This document shows, in pieces, positions 7,266-16,094 of a stretch of 64,000 bases of DNA (its first letter is position 1; each line of letters opens with the position of its first letter). This DNA comes from Oceanirhabdus seepicola (GTDB lineage: Bacteria > Bacillota > Clostridia > Clostridiales > Clostridiaceae): NCBI RefSeq assembly GCF_023684385.1, contig NZ_JAGSOJ010000004.1, positions 248,001 through 312,000 of the forward strand. The letters run 5' to 3'. The position numbers and the translations under genes were made by a program. A model generated the notes under the pieces. The model made no database searches and was not told where the DNA came from. It saw only the letters and a list, made by a program, of their open reading frames with translations.

Positions 7266-8531
7266 ATGGAAAGCGGAATCATGCCAAACAAACCACAACG
7301 TCCAAAGAGAAATATATCAAAGAAACTTACAAGGGGTTTAATAGGGTTAGGACTTATAGCGGTACTATCATTAGCTTTATTAAATGGGGTAGTAGGACAT
7401 AATAATGCCGGGTATTACAAGATAAAACAGGGAAGATTTAGCGGCGATCTAAGTGTAATTGATAAGGCCGGTATGCACATGCAAAACTTTGGTATTGAAA
7501 CAGAATATACAGTGTCAGACACTTATTACTTTTCTAAATCTGATTTAGATGGTGGGGCCGGAAAAGACGCTCAAGCAATTCAAGTTAGATTTGTGGGTGG
7601 AGGAACTGGTGAAATTTCTGGTTCAGTAAAGTACAAATTACCTACAGCAGCTGAAAAGAGAATACAAATTCATAAGGATTATAGAAGTTATAAAGCAATT
7701 CAAAATGATTTGGTAAGACAGTATACAGCACAAGTTCTTCAAAACACTTCAACAATCTTTACAGCAGAGCAGACTTACAGCGGTAGTAAAGGTGAGTTTA
7801 ATATGATCTTTGAAAAACAATTAAGAGAAGGTATTTATAAAACAAAATCTCGACAAGTAAAGACCAAAGACGCTGATGGAAATGATTTAGTAACTACTAT
7901 CGTTGAAATTCAAAGAGATTCTGATGGTAAACCTATAATCGCAGTTGAATCAGTATTTAAAAAATATGGAATTGAATTAATGCAAGTTTCCGTTAAGGAT
8001 ATTGATTATGATGAAAAAATTGATACTTTAATTATTCAAAAACAAGAAGCTGAACAGCAAAGAATATTAGCAAGAGCAAACGCTGAAAAGGCTAAACAAG
8101 ATGCAATTACAGCAATAGAACAAGGTAAAGCTAAAATTGCACAAGCTAAAGCTGAAGAAGATGTAAAGAAACAAAGAGCAATTACTCAAGCAGAGCAACA
8201 AAAAGATGTTGCTATCCTTAAAGCAGAAGAACAGAAAAGAGTTGCTGAATTGAATAAAGAGAAGGCTGAATTAGAAGCTAGTGCCTTATTAACAAAGAAA
8301 GAAGCAGAGGCACAAGCAAATAAACTATTAGTTCAAGCAGGTCTTACTCCAAAAGAAAAAGCAGAAATAGAAATGAAAACCAAAATTGGAGTAGCTGAAC
8401 AATTATCTAAAGTTGCAGTTCCTAAAATAATTATGGGTAACGGTCAAAACGGAACTAGCCCTATGGATGCAATTAGCGTGAATATGCTTTTAGACATAAT
8501 AGATAAAATGGATACCCAAACTGAGCAATAA
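7266..8531 (+). CDS. SPFH / Band 7 family membrane protein
   Basis: Protein of 421 aa. One N-terminal membrane segment (about residues 25-43, GLIGLGLIAVLSLALL), then an SPFH/Band 7 domain (about 50-270) with VESVFKKYGIELMQVSVKDI near its end. A long Ala/Lys/Glu/Gln-rich coiled coil (about 270-375) is followed by a hydrophobic C-terminus, as in prohibitin, HflK/C and flotillin relatives. Such proteins oligomerise in the membrane and organise proteases or lipid domains. No NfeD or FtsH partner is adjacent, so the client is unknown. Start ATG follows AGGGGGA. Monocistronic between promoter and terminator. Confidence 0.85.
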   Translation: MESGIMPNKPQRPKRNISKKLTRGLIGLGLIAVLSLALLNGVVGHNNAGYYKIKQGRFSGDLSVIDKAGMHMQNFGIETEYTVSDTYYFSKSDLDGGAGKDAQAIQVRFVGGGTGEISGSVKYKLPTAAEKRIQIHKDYRSYKAIQNDLVRQYTAQVLQNTSTIFTAEQTYSGSKGEFNMIFEKQLREGIYKTKSRQVKTKDADGNDLVTTIVEIQRDSDGKPIIAVESVFKKYGIELMQVSVKDIDYDEKIDTLIIQKQEAEQQRILARANAEKAKQDAITAIEQGKAKIAQAKAEEDVKKQRAITQAEQQKDVAILKAEEQKRVAELNKEKAELEASALLTKKEAEAQANKLLVQAGLTPKEKAEIEMKTKIGVAEQLSKVAVPKIIMGNGQNGTSPMDAISVNMLLDIIDKMDTQTEQ

Positions 8532-8532
8532 T

Positions 8533-8572
8533 ATAAGGAGTAAATGTTTAATTATAAACATTTACTCCTTAT
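8533..8572 (+). terminator. Hairpin terminator after the SPFH gene
   Basis: Near-perfect stem ATAAGGAGTAAATGTTTA/TAAACATTTACTCCTTAT with a 4-nt loop just after the stop codon. The T-run is weak, so termination strength is uncertain. Confidence 0.6.
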
Positions 8573-8629
8573 TACTGTTTAAAAGTCCTAATTTCGCCGT
8601 CACTACGGCTCTCTATGATGCTCACTCTC

Positions 8630-10057
8630 CTAGTAACTACTTACACAGCACCTTACTCTATTACGCCCCTCAGTTTTAGCTTTGTATAGAGCCTTATCAG
8701 CCTTTCCAATTACCTGTTCTATAGTAACTCCATTTGAAAATTCACTTACACCAAAACTAGCTGTTAATTTATTCACTCCAGTAAATGAATAACATTGAAT
8801 TTCTTTACGGAGAGATTCTGATAAAATCATTCCATTACTCAAATCAGTATCTTCACAGATAATTAAAAACTCTTCCCCACCCCATCTACCAACAACATCA
8901 GTATTTCGGATATTACTTTTTAATAGATTAGCTATTTCACAAAGCACTTTATCACCAACGTTATGTCCATAAGTGTCATTTACTTTTTTAAAATGATCAA
9001 TATCTACAATTATTATAGAACAATTTTTATTATGCCCCTCGTAATTGTTTTTCTGATTTATTAGTATTTTATCAAGCATCATCCTATTATAAATATTAGT
9101 AAGCCTATCTGTTTCACATAATCTTTTTAATTCTGTAATAAGAGCTTTATTTTTCAAATTAATTTCCAGTGATTGAATTACAGATTCAATAATTTCAGAT
9201 ATGTTCATAAAAGCTTCTATCCATTCTTGTAACAATTCTTCTGAACTGTTAAAATCAATTATCAAAAGTCTTTCTTTATTAGGCATAGAGTTATCATTTA
9301 TTTTAGTGATCATAGAGTAATCTTCATATTCACTTGAAATTGGAAATTCAAGTGAAGATTTTTTTTCAATTATAAATACTTTTTTTTCTTCTGTAATAGT
9401 ATTCTTAGAAAAAGTTTCTTTAGCATATTTAATAATAGATTTTTTATTTTCATCAAGAAATTCAAATTTTTCCGGAATAGGTTCAATAACAGCTTGTATT
9501 ATTTCAGGAGGTTCATTTAATATTTCACTTAAAGCGTTATAATAATCATAATCTACCTTATTAAGAAGAATAGATGAGATATTTGCTTTAATATACATAA
9601 TCGTTTTTAAAAATTTTTCATACACTAAAAGCTGATTTATTGCATGAACTGAACGCATATAATAATCTAAAGTCCTCAATTCACAAAATGTTCGTTCAAA
9701 CTCACCCTCATCACTATATTGTGATGTACCATTTAAAGCTACTTCCATTACTACCCCATCTTTACGTCTTACCTTTAAACTCACATTATCTACAAAACCA
9801 TAGTCTTTCAGGTGTGGAAATTCTCTTTTGGTTTTTAAAAGACTTTCATCTACTAGAAATTCTCCAAAAAAATGTCCTATTGCTTCTTCTCTAACATAAC
9901 CAGTCATTGAAAGCCATCCTGGACTCACATCTATTATAATGCCATCCTTGTTCAAAGATTGTACCATTTCTTTAGTACTCTTCAAATCCATTGAATGATT
10001 CCGTTTTTTAATCATATTAATAGTTTTTTCTGTTAACACTGATTTTCTTTTTTCCAT
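8630..10057 (-). CDS. PAS-GGDEF diguanylate cyclase
   Basis: Protein of 475 aa, soluble. PAS domain at about residues 30-130 (DGIIIDVSPGWLSMTGY), a helical linker, then a GGDEF domain with the active form GGEEF at 393-397. An RxxD inhibitory site (RNTD) lies five residues before it, so product feedback by cyclic-di-GMP is expected. It should convert two GTP to cyclic-di-GMP in response to a PAS signal. It is the second gene of a two-gene operon: the upstream GGDEF-EAL gene ends 14 bases before this start, which has GGGGAG. Confidence 0.9.
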   Translation of the reverse strand: MEKRKSVLTEKTINMIKKRNHSMDLKSTKEMVQSLNKDGIIIDVSPGWLSMTGYVREEAIGHFFGEFLVDESLLKTKREFPHLKDYGFVDNVSLKVRRKDGVVMEVALNGTSQYSDEGEFERTFCELRTLDYYMRSVHAINQLLVYEKFLKTIMYIKANISSILLNKVDYDYYNALSEILNEPPEIIQAVIEPIPEKFEFLDENKKSIIKYAKETFSKNTITEEKKVFIIEKKSSLEFPISSEYEDYSMITKINDNSMPNKERLLIIDFNSSEELLQEWIEAFMNISEIIESVIQSLEINLKNKALITELKRLCETDRLTNIYNRMMLDKILINQKNNYEGHNKNCSIIIVDIDHFKKVNDTYGHNVGDKVLCEIANLLKSNIRNTDVVGRWGGEEFLIICEDTDLSNGMILSESLRKEIQCYSFTGVNKLTASFGVSEFSNGVTIEQVIGKADKALYKAKTEGRNRVRCCVSSY

Positions 10058-10071
10058 CGTTTCTCCCCATT

Positions 10072-11988
10072 TTAATTGTTTTTCTCATCTATCTTTCCAC
10101 AACAAATCATATTCTTAATATTTTCTTCAGATATAGGTTTTGAATAATAATACCCTTGTACTTTTTTAACCCCTAAATCTTTTAACAATTGAACTTGTTC
10201 CTCTGTTTCAACACCTTCTGATATAATAGATATTTCTAAATCACGAGCTAAATTAACAACTGTTTTATAAATAATAATTTCTTTATCATGATTTCGGGAT
10301 TCTGGTAATAACCCTCGATCTAATTTAACAACACTAAAATCAATTCCATTCAAATATTTTAATGATGAATGGCCAGCACTAAAATCATCAATAGCAATTT
10401 TAAAACCTAACTTACATAACTTAGACACTTTATTATATTGAACTGATTCCACTATCATTTCCTCAGTTATCTCAATTTCTACATTATGAGGCTTAACCCC
10501 CAAATTATTTATGTACTCTACTAATTCATTTATTTTTACTTTTGAAAGTGTATATGGTGAAAAGTTTGAAGAAATAACAAAATCATCACTCACACTGTTA
10601 CTTAACTTTAATTCTTTATATAATTCAATACCTTTTCTTAACATAAGTAAATCAATATTATAAATATCTCCTGAAGTTTCAGCTAATTTAATAAATTTAT
10701 CAGGAGTAATAATTTCATCATCTTTCTTCCATCTAACTAATGTCTCGAAGCCTTTAATTTCTTTTGTATGTATATCAACAATTGGTTGGTAATATGGAAT
10801 AAATTCATTATATTCTATTGCATTATTAAGACGAACTTTCATTCTAATACTTTCTTTATATTTGTCTAAAAATTCTTCATTTGCAATATAGTATTGATTC
10901 TTCCCTGATTCCTTTGCTTTTATCATAGCTACATCTGATAATTCTATTAATCGATCAATAGAAATTTCTTTATCAATATCAGGTTTTGCAAATCCAATTG
11001 AGCAACCCACTACATACTCTTCTTTTCTACCATAATTAATAATAGGTTCTAAAATTTCTTTAAGAATTATCTCACATTTATTTTTAGGACTTGTACATAC
11101 CGAACAATTCTTTGTATCTTTACAACAATTATTAATAATAAGAAATTCATCTCCACCTAATCTATATACCGATTCCTCAGCAAACATATTTTTCAATCTT
11201 CTGGCAACTTCAGCTAAAACAAAGTCACCTGCAATATGACCATATAAATCATTTACATCTTTAAAGTTATCCAAATCAATATATATGCAATATATTCTTC
11301 CATCGACTATATTGAGAATATTATCATATAAATAAGTTCGATTTTTTAAGCCTGTTAACTCATCAACATAAGCCTTTTCCAAAGTCTTTAAAGTACTTTT
11401 CTTTATAAAATGCAAACTAACTGCCGTTAAAGATATACCTACTATAATCAATGACATAATTAATATTTTAAAAAGATAAATATTCCTATCATATTTAATT
11501 TGGTATAACTCAACAATTTGATGAATCTCATTTTTTAATCCCATTGCATTTGTAATAATGAATAATAGACTTTCATCATCACTAGGATTTTCTAATAATT
11601 TTTCAGCATTAGAAATGTATAAATTTAGCATCGGTAGTATTCTATCAAAATATGCAACAATTTCTTGATTCCTATTTGAACTAATATTTAAATCTTCATC
11701 ACCATATATTAATGCATTTGTAAATCTTTCATAGACTTCTATTTCTCTAATCAATAATTCCTTTAGTTCCTTTGTTTTTTCAAAATCATCTATATTAGAT
11801 GCACTTACATATTGTTGAGAATAATTACTAATCAACATAGTTCTCATACGTTGTGAACCTGATAGATTTATAGCAACCCCATCATCCTTAATTTTGATAT
11901 AAGTGTAACTAGTAACCATCATGGTAACAATGAATGGTATGATTAATACTAGAAATGATAAATACATATTCTTTTTTATATGCTTCAT
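10072..11988 (-). CDS. Membrane GGDEF-EAL protein with Cys-rich insertion
   Basis: Protein of 638 aa. Membrane segments at about 7-29 and 172-196 flank an extracytoplasmic region that starts INLSGSQRMRTML, like the PilJ/NarX-type sensor. The GGDEF domain keeps GGDEF (278-282) but has no RxxD site. Directly after it is a loop with Cys 288, 289, 295, 298 and 305, absent from ordinary GGDEF domains. The EAL domain has ETL (415-417) instead of EAL, and DDFSAG and EGVETEEQ are present, so phosphodiesterase activity is plausible. Synthesis, hydrolysis or both are possible. First gene of the operon with the PAS-GGDEF gene. Confidence 0.88.
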   Translation of the reverse strand: MKHIKKNMYLSFLVLIIPFIVTMMVTSYTYIKIKDDGVAINLSGSQRMRTMLISNYSQQYVSASNIDDFEKTKELKELLIREIEVYERFTNALIYGDEDLNISSNRNQEIVAYFDRILPMLNLYISNAEKLLENPSDDESLLFIITNAMGLKNEIHQIVELYQIKYDRNIYLFKILIMSLIIVGISLTAVSLHFIKKSTLKTLEKAYVDELTGLKNRTYLYDNILNIVDGRIYCIYIDLDNFKDVNDLYGHIAGDFVLAEVARRLKNMFAEESVYRLGGDEFLIINNCCKDTKNCSVCTSPKNKCEIILKEILEPIINYGRKEEYVVGCSIGFAKPDIDKEISIDRLIELSDVAMIKAKESGKNQYYIANEEFLDKYKESIRMKVRLNNAIEYNEFIPYYQPIVDIHTKEIKGFETLVRWKKDDEIITPDKFIKLAETSGDIYNIDLLMLRKGIELYKELKLSNSVSDDFVISSNFSPYTLSKVKINELVEYINNLGVKPHNVEIEITEEMIVESVQYNKVSKLCKLGFKIAIDDFSAGHSSLKYLNGIDFSVVKLDRGLLPESRNHDKEIIIYKTVVNLARDLEISIISEGVETEEQVQLLKDLGVKKVQGYYYSKPISEENIKNMICCGKIDEKNN

Positions 11989-12108
11989 GGGTTAATCACT
12001 CCTCATACAGAAACCTTCTTATTTAATTATACAATACATTATTTTACTTGTCGATTAATACACTTTTTTGTAGAAAGCACTACTTAGATTAAATAATTCA
12101 AATAAAAT

Positions 12109-12144
12109 AAAACCACCTACTTACATTCCCATGTAAGTAGGTGG
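12109..12144 (-). terminator. Rho-independent terminator of the MATE gene
   Basis: Read on the minus strand: CCACCTACTTAC/GTAAGTAGGTGG stem with an 8-nt loop followed by TTTTATTTTATTT, just downstream of the MATE stop codon at 12166. Confidence 0.85.
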
Positions 12145-12165
12145 CTTGTCTAATAACAATATTTC

Positions 12166-13497
12166 TTATTTGCTTTCAACTGCCTTATATTCTTTAATAT
12201 TCCCCTTTACTTTCTTTGAATATGTTAAATATATTATTAATAACAAAGTACAAAGCTCTCCTAGAATAATAGAACCCCAAATCCCTATATCTCCTATTAT
12301 TAGAGGAAGTACTACTAATGCACCTATTGTAAACACCATTCCTCTACTTGTAGATATAAGATTTGCTATCTTCGAATTTTCTGTAGCTTGATAATAAGTT
12401 ACATTAACTATATTTATTGATGCAATGACAAAGGAAAACCCATAAATTATAATTGCATCATAAGTGAGTTTTATAAGCGCCTCATCACCATTAAATATAC
12501 TGATTATTTTTTCTCCGAATACGAGTATTATTACATAAATAACCACTGAAGCAATAAAATTCGTTTTTAATCCCATTTTAAACACTTTATCTACCTTTTC
12601 ATAGTCTCCTTTTCCACTATTATAACTTAACAGTGGCTGTATTCCTTGCGAAACACCTATAAATAACGCTAAAAGCACAGTAGTTATATAACTTATAATA
12701 CTAAAACCAGCTACTCCAACCTCGCCAATTCTATTTATTATAACTAAATTAAATGCGAATATACTAACAGCAGGTGATACCTGAACTATAAACTCTGGTG
12801 TTCCAGTTCTGATAATTCTTTTTAATTCATGTATTTTAATCTTAGGTACATATAACTTAAGTTGTCCTTTTTTCTTAAGAAAATGAGTTAAAAGAAGGAC
12901 TACACTAGATAATTGTCCTAGTCCTGATGCTACTGCTGCACCAGCTATTCCAAACTTAAGGATAAATATAAATGTGTAATCTAAGGCTATATTGGTTACA
13001 GCTCCTACAATCAACGAAATCATAGCTAGATTAGGATTACCATCATTTCTAACAAAAGCACTTAATGCTAAACTTCCTGAAAATCCAAGACCAAAAATTA
13101 AGTAATAACGAAGATACTCTGCTGTCCCTTTTACTAATTCATCACTAGCCCCTAACATTCTAGCTAGTTGTACTGGGAAAAGCACCCCAATTAACGATAC
13201 AACACCAGTTATACTTACTATTAAGACTAAGCTTTGTAAAAATATATTGTTTCCTTCCTCATACTTATTCTCTCCAAACTTTATGGACATTACTGCTGCC
13301 CCGCCCATGGTCATCATCATGGTTATGGCCATCATCAATGTTGTAACTGGCACAGCTACATTTACTGATGCTAAAGCTCCTGCCCCAACTCCTCTACCAA
13401 CAAAAATTCCATCAACAACTATATAAAGTGCTGAAACCATCATTCCAATTACTGATGGAACAGCATATCTCATAAACTCTTTCCATAGTGACTTCAT
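12166..13497 (-). CDS. MATE family multidrug/Na+ antiporter
   Basis: Protein of 443 aa with about 12 membrane segments in two homologous halves, typical of MATE exporters (start FMRYAVPSVIGMMVSALYIV followed by VDGIFVGRGVG; later VNVAVPVTTLMMAITMM). It should export cationic or other toxic compounds using an ion gradient. The MerR-type regulator gene lies directly upstream on the same strand. Between them is a promoter with a 19-bp spacer and a dyad, so expression is probably switched on by the MerR protein when it binds a ligand. The leader also contains a family B repeat ending next to the AGGAGG site. Confidence 0.9.
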   Translation of the reverse strand: MKSLWKEFMRYAVPSVIGMMVSALYIVVDGIFVGRGVGAGALASVNVAVPVTTLMMAITMMMTMGGAAVMSIKFGENKYEEGNNIFLQSLVLIVSITGVVSLIGVLFPVQLARMLGASDELVKGTAEYLRYYLIFGLGFSGSLALSAFVRNDGNPNLAMISLIVGAVTNIALDYTFIFILKFGIAGAAVASGLGQLSSVVLLLTHFLKKKGQLKLYVPKIKIHELKRIIRTGTPEFIVQVSPAVSIFAFNLVIINRIGEVGVAGFSIISYITTVLLALFIGVSQGIQPLLSYNSGKGDYEKVDKVFKMGLKTNFIASVVIYVIILVFGEKIISIFNGDEALIKLTYDAIIIYGFSFVIASINIVNVTYYQATENSKIANLISTSRGMVFTIGALVVLPLIIGDIGIWGSIILGELCTLLLIIYLTYSKKVKGNIKEYKAVESK

Positions 13498-13513
13498 ATT
13501 CCATACCTCCTAA

Positions 13514-13574
13514 GTCATGTTCAAATAAATAACTAGTCAGTATGCTAGTCTATTTTGACTTGTTATTTATTTTA
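13514..13574 (-). repeat. Short inverted-repeat element, family B, copy 2
   Basis: Read on the minus strand: AAATAAATAACAAGTC, a short core, then GACTAGTTATTTATTTGAAC. The arms are the same as in copy 1 at 3333-3395, with the same single mismatch. It occupies most of the predicted 5' leader of the MATE gene and ends immediately before its AGGAGG site. Confidence 0.8.
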
Positions 13575-13588
13575 TTACGCCTAAAGAG

Positions 13589-13619
13589 ATTATAAAGTCT
13601 ATACCTTGTATAGAGTCAA
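13589..13619 (-). promoter_or_regulatory. MerR-type promoter and operator of the MATE gene
   Basis: On the minus strand: TTGACT (13614-13619), a 19-bp spacer and TATAAT (13589-13594). The spacer contains the perfect dyad CTATAC-AAG-GTATAG. A 19-bp spacer with a central dyad is the signature of promoters activated by MerR-family proteins, which untwist the DNA to realign -35 and -10. It begins just after the stop codon of the MerR-type gene. Confidence 0.85.
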
Positions 13620-13624
13620 TAGAG

Positions 13625-14440
13625 TTAAATTAGAATTTGTAATTCATATAATAAATCATTATTTTCCCATTGATTAATTGTATTAAACAATTGACTTTCC
13701 ACTGCAATACCTAAAGGTTCAATATTATTTTCTTTAATAAATTTTCTTATTTTATTTACCGCTTCTTCACTTTCATCATTTAAATACGTTATACATATAA
13801 ATTTACCTCCAGGTATTTCTTTAATATCTATACTCTTATCTTCAATACCTTCACCACAAAGCGTTGAGTAAACACTGCTATAATAAATCTTACCTTCCTT
13901 TAAAAATAACCCCAAATTAATAAAACAACCCGCTTCCCCTTCAAACATAAGTTCATTCTCTTTAACGATTTTATCTTTTTTTCTTAATTTTATTTCAATT
14001 TCCCTTTCTTTATCTTTTTTATCCAATTCAACATCTATAACAAATCTCTTTTCAATTTCTCTAAAAAATATTTCATTAGTTTTCCTTGGTTCTATACCAT
14101 ATTCTATTTTCTCCTCTAAGTACCCTATAGCTTTACTTACATTATTTAATCTAATTATCTCTTTTTCCACTTTACTCTGTTGCTCCTTTATAAAAGATAG
14201 CAACTTTGTGATATCTCTACTATTCAACACCTCACTAAGCTCCTTAAGAGGAGCCCCTATTTCTTTTGAATACCTTATTAAGTCTAAATACATAAATTGA
14301 TCTATTGAGTAATATCTATATTTGCTCTCTATATCTACATGAGCTGGTTTTAAAAGTCCCATCTTATCGTAAAGTCTTAAGGCTTGAATAGATACATTAT
14401 TAATCTTTGCCGTTTCTCCTATAGAAAAATATTTTTTCAT
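13625..14440 (-). CDS. MerR family regulator with effector-binding domain (BmrR/BltR-like)
   Basis: Protein of 271 aa. The N-terminus is a MerR winged helix (YFSIGETAKINNVSIQALRL, then YDKMGLLKP and YRYYSIDQF), followed by a coiled-coil dimerisation helix and a C-terminal domain of about 150 residues. This is the architecture of multidrug-responsive BmrR-type activators. The likely target is the MATE gene immediately downstream. The open frame starts at TTG 14452, but its GGAGGA is itself the ribosome binding site, so the start is ATG 14440. Confidence 0.88.
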   Translation of the reverse strand: MKKYFSIGETAKINNVSIQALRLYDKMGLLKPAHVDIESKYRYYSIDQFMYLDLIRYSKEIGAPLKELSEVLNSRDITKLLSFIKEQQSKVEKEIIRLNNVSKAIGYLEEKIEYGIEPRKTNEIFFREIEKRFVIDVELDKKDKEREIEIKLRKKDKIVKENELMFEGEAGCFINLGLFLKEGKIYYSSVYSTLCGEGIEDKSIDIKEIPGGKFICITYLNDESEEAVNKIRKFIKENNIEPLGIAVESQLFNTINQWENNDLLYELQILI

Positions 14441-14536
14441 AAATTCCTCCAAAATATAACTATACTATCTATACATTAACTAATATAATTATATCGTGAA
14501 ATAGCTATCCACGAAATAACACCTTAAATAAATTCA

Positions 14537-14576
14537 AATACAACTCAAAAACTATTAGTAGCTTCTGAGTTGTATT
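14537..14576 (-). terminator. Hairpin, possible terminator after the DUF3892 gene
   Basis: Perfect inverted repeat AATACAACTCA/TGAGTTGTATT with an 18-nt loop, followed on the minus strand by T-rich sequence. It overlaps the end of the possible small frame at 14555-14677. Confidence 0.45.
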
Positions 14577-14677
14577 CTTATAATAACTGTTCTAAAATTT
14601 TTACCTGCTCTTGTTTTAATACGTGAATCTAATATTTTATCATCTAATTGAGAAAGTTCTTTACCTAACTTTGTCAA
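14555..14677 (-). CDS. Possible small ORF after the DUF3892 gene
   Basis: A 40-codon frame with a TTG start four bases after AGGAAG, encoding a charged peptide (LGKELSQLDDKILDSRIKTR in the middle). The composition looks protein-like, but the frame is short, the start is weak and the 3' end overlaps a hairpin. It could be a remnant. I do not recognise it. Confidence 0.25.
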   Translation of the reverse strand: MTKLGKELSQLDDKILDSRIKTRAGKNFRTVIIRIQLRSY

Positions 14678-14691
14678 TTCTCTTCCTATTC

Positions 14692-14910
14692 TTAAAAAGT
14701 AGGCATCTGATCTAAATTATCTTGTTGAACACCATTAGGATTACTTCTCAAATATGATCTTCCATTCTTTGCGTAAGAAACATTAACTCCTTCAATTTTT
14801 CCTTCTTCTGTCATTGATATTGCTTCTTGAATATTTACTTCTTGATTATTATCTAATTTAACTGCTGTTATATCTCCGTCAGTGTTCTTTCTTACATTAG
14901 TTATTTTCAT
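14692..14910 (-). CDS. DUF3892 family small protein
   Basis: Protein of 72 aa. It begins KITNVRKNTDGDITAVKLDN and contains NIQEAISMTEEGKIEGVNVS, then GRSYLRSNPNG, the pattern of the DUF3892 family found in many Firmicutes. The family has no established function. The start ATG has a purine-rich site upstream, and the length fits the family. Confidence 0.75.
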   Translation of the reverse strand: MKITNVRKNTDGDITAVKLDNNQEVNIQEAISMTEEGKIEGVNVSYAKNGRSYLRSNPNGVQQDNLDQMPTF

Positions 14911-14983
14911 TTATTACACTACCTTTCTTATAAGTATAGTTTATTCTTCCTTAGTTTTTATCAATACACCTATAATTATGCAT

Positions 14984-15006
14984 AAAAAAAGCACGCTTCT
15001 GCGTGC
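14984..15006 (-). terminator. Rho-independent terminator for minus-strand transcripts
   Basis: GCACGC-TTCT-GCGTGC hairpin with T7 on the minus strand. Transcripts from rubrerythrin (15270-15809) would read through repeat copy 2 and stop here. The hairpin adjoins GCTAAAAAC, the outer end of family A. Confidence 0.75.
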
Positions 15007-15266
15007 GCTAAAAACAAATGTATAATTGATAATGGATAATGTATAATGATGGACGTTTCTGCATACGCAGAAACTACATTTTATTCTTCTTTAGGACAAA
15101 AGGTTTTTTACTCATTTTATCCAGGAATAAAATATTGTAGTTAACATACAATGTTTCATCATTGATGAAACGAGTAAACCCCTATTGTCTAAGGAAAAAT
15201 AATATTAAAATTTCTCGGAGAGAAATGTCAATCATTGTCCATTATACATTATCCATTCTCCATTTT
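15007..15266 (+). repeat. Structured interspersed repeat, family A, copy 2
   Basis: Same layout as copy 1. The terminal stem has heptamers ATGGATA, ATGTATA, ATGATGG on the left and TTGTCCA, TTATACA, TTATCCA, TTCTCCA on the right. The first hairpin is GTTTCTGC/GCAGAAAC (copy 1 has GGTTCTGAC/GTCAGAACC). The three middle hairpins are ATTGTA/TACAAT, GTTTCAT/ATGAAAC and a weaker TTTTAT/ATAAAA, and the last hairpin is ATTTCTC/GAGAAAT. It lies between the rubrerythrin stop codon (4 bp away) and the terminator at 14984, antisense to that transcript. The left end GCTAAAAACAAATG matches, inverted, the right end of copy 3. Confidence 0.85.
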
Positions 15267-15269
15267 CTT

Positions 15270-15809
15270 CTAATAGTCTTTGCATGAAATTTTGAAATAT
15301 GCTTTTGGATGAGCACATACTGGACAAACATCAGGAGCTTCATTACCTGTATGTATATGACCACAATTTTCACAAATCCATGTTTTGCTTTCTTCACGTT
15401 CAAATACTTTCTTTTCTTGTACGTTTTTAAGTAGATCTTGATATCTTTCTTCATGGTGCTTTTCAATTGCCCCTACTCCCTCGAATAGTTTGGCTATATC
15501 CTCAAATCCTTCTTTTTTTGCAATCTCAGCAAATTGTTTATACATATCCGTCCATTCAGCATGTTCTCCTGAAGCTGCCGCCTTAAGATTATCTTCAGTA
15601 GTACCAATACCATCTAATAACTTAAACCAAATTTTTGCGTGCTCTTTTTCATTCATAGCAGTTTCTTCAAATATTTTTGCGATTTGAACATATCCTTCTT
15701 TTTTAGCTTTACTTGCATAATAAGTATACTTATTTCTAGCTTGAGACTCTCCTGCAAAAGCTTCCATAAGATTCTTTTCTGTTTGACTTCCTTTTAAATT
15801 CTTTTTCAT
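15270..15809 (-). CDS. rbr: Rubrerythrin
   Basis: Protein of 179 aa. The N-terminal ferritin-like diiron domain has EAFAGESQARNKYTYYASKA (about residue 11 on) and later Glu/His ligands in MNEKEHAKI and AIEKHHEERY. The C-terminal rubredoxin-like domain has CENCGHIHTGNEAP and CPVCAHPKAYF. It reduces hydrogen peroxide with electrons from rubredoxin or NADH-linked reductases in the cytoplasm, a main defence of anaerobes against oxygen. Monocistronic; its 3' UTR carries repeat copy 2. Confidence 0.95.
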   Translation of the reverse strand: MKKNLKGSQTEKNLMEAFAGESQARNKYTYYASKAKKEGYVQIAKIFEETAMNEKEHAKIWFKLLDGIGTTEDNLKAAASGEHAEWTDMYKQFAEIAKKEGFEDIAKLFEGVGAIEKHHEERYQDLLKNVQEKKVFEREESKTWICENCGHIHTGNEAPDVCPVCAHPKAYFKISCKDY

Positions 15810-16094
15810 TATTAATCCACTCCTATGTAATATTTCGAAATGAAATATTTATTAATATAATATTCTTCAAGCTTTTAACTATTTAGTATTATACCACAAA
15901 ATCCTTTTTTTAATCCAATTATTGGATTAAAAACTCTCTAAAGATACTCAATTTAATATTCCTCATCTAATAACCTATTTCATGAAAATGTATATAACTC
16001 TAACTAAAACCTAATAATATAATATTTAATATTATTAAATCGAGTATTCTGAAATAAAATATTATACAAAATATACTAACTAGGAGATAATAGT

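Noticed and set aside
8585..8632. GC-rich patch with GCCG-TCACTA-CGGC hairpin downstream of the PAS-GGDEF gene
   Set aside because: Possible weak terminator or repeat scar, but a single copy here and no T-run on either strand; not enough to annotate.
15242..15466. Minus-strand frame over the rubrerythrin 3' end
   Set aside because: It overlaps the rubrerythrin rubredoxin domain in another frame, is Lys-rich and has no ribosome binding site.
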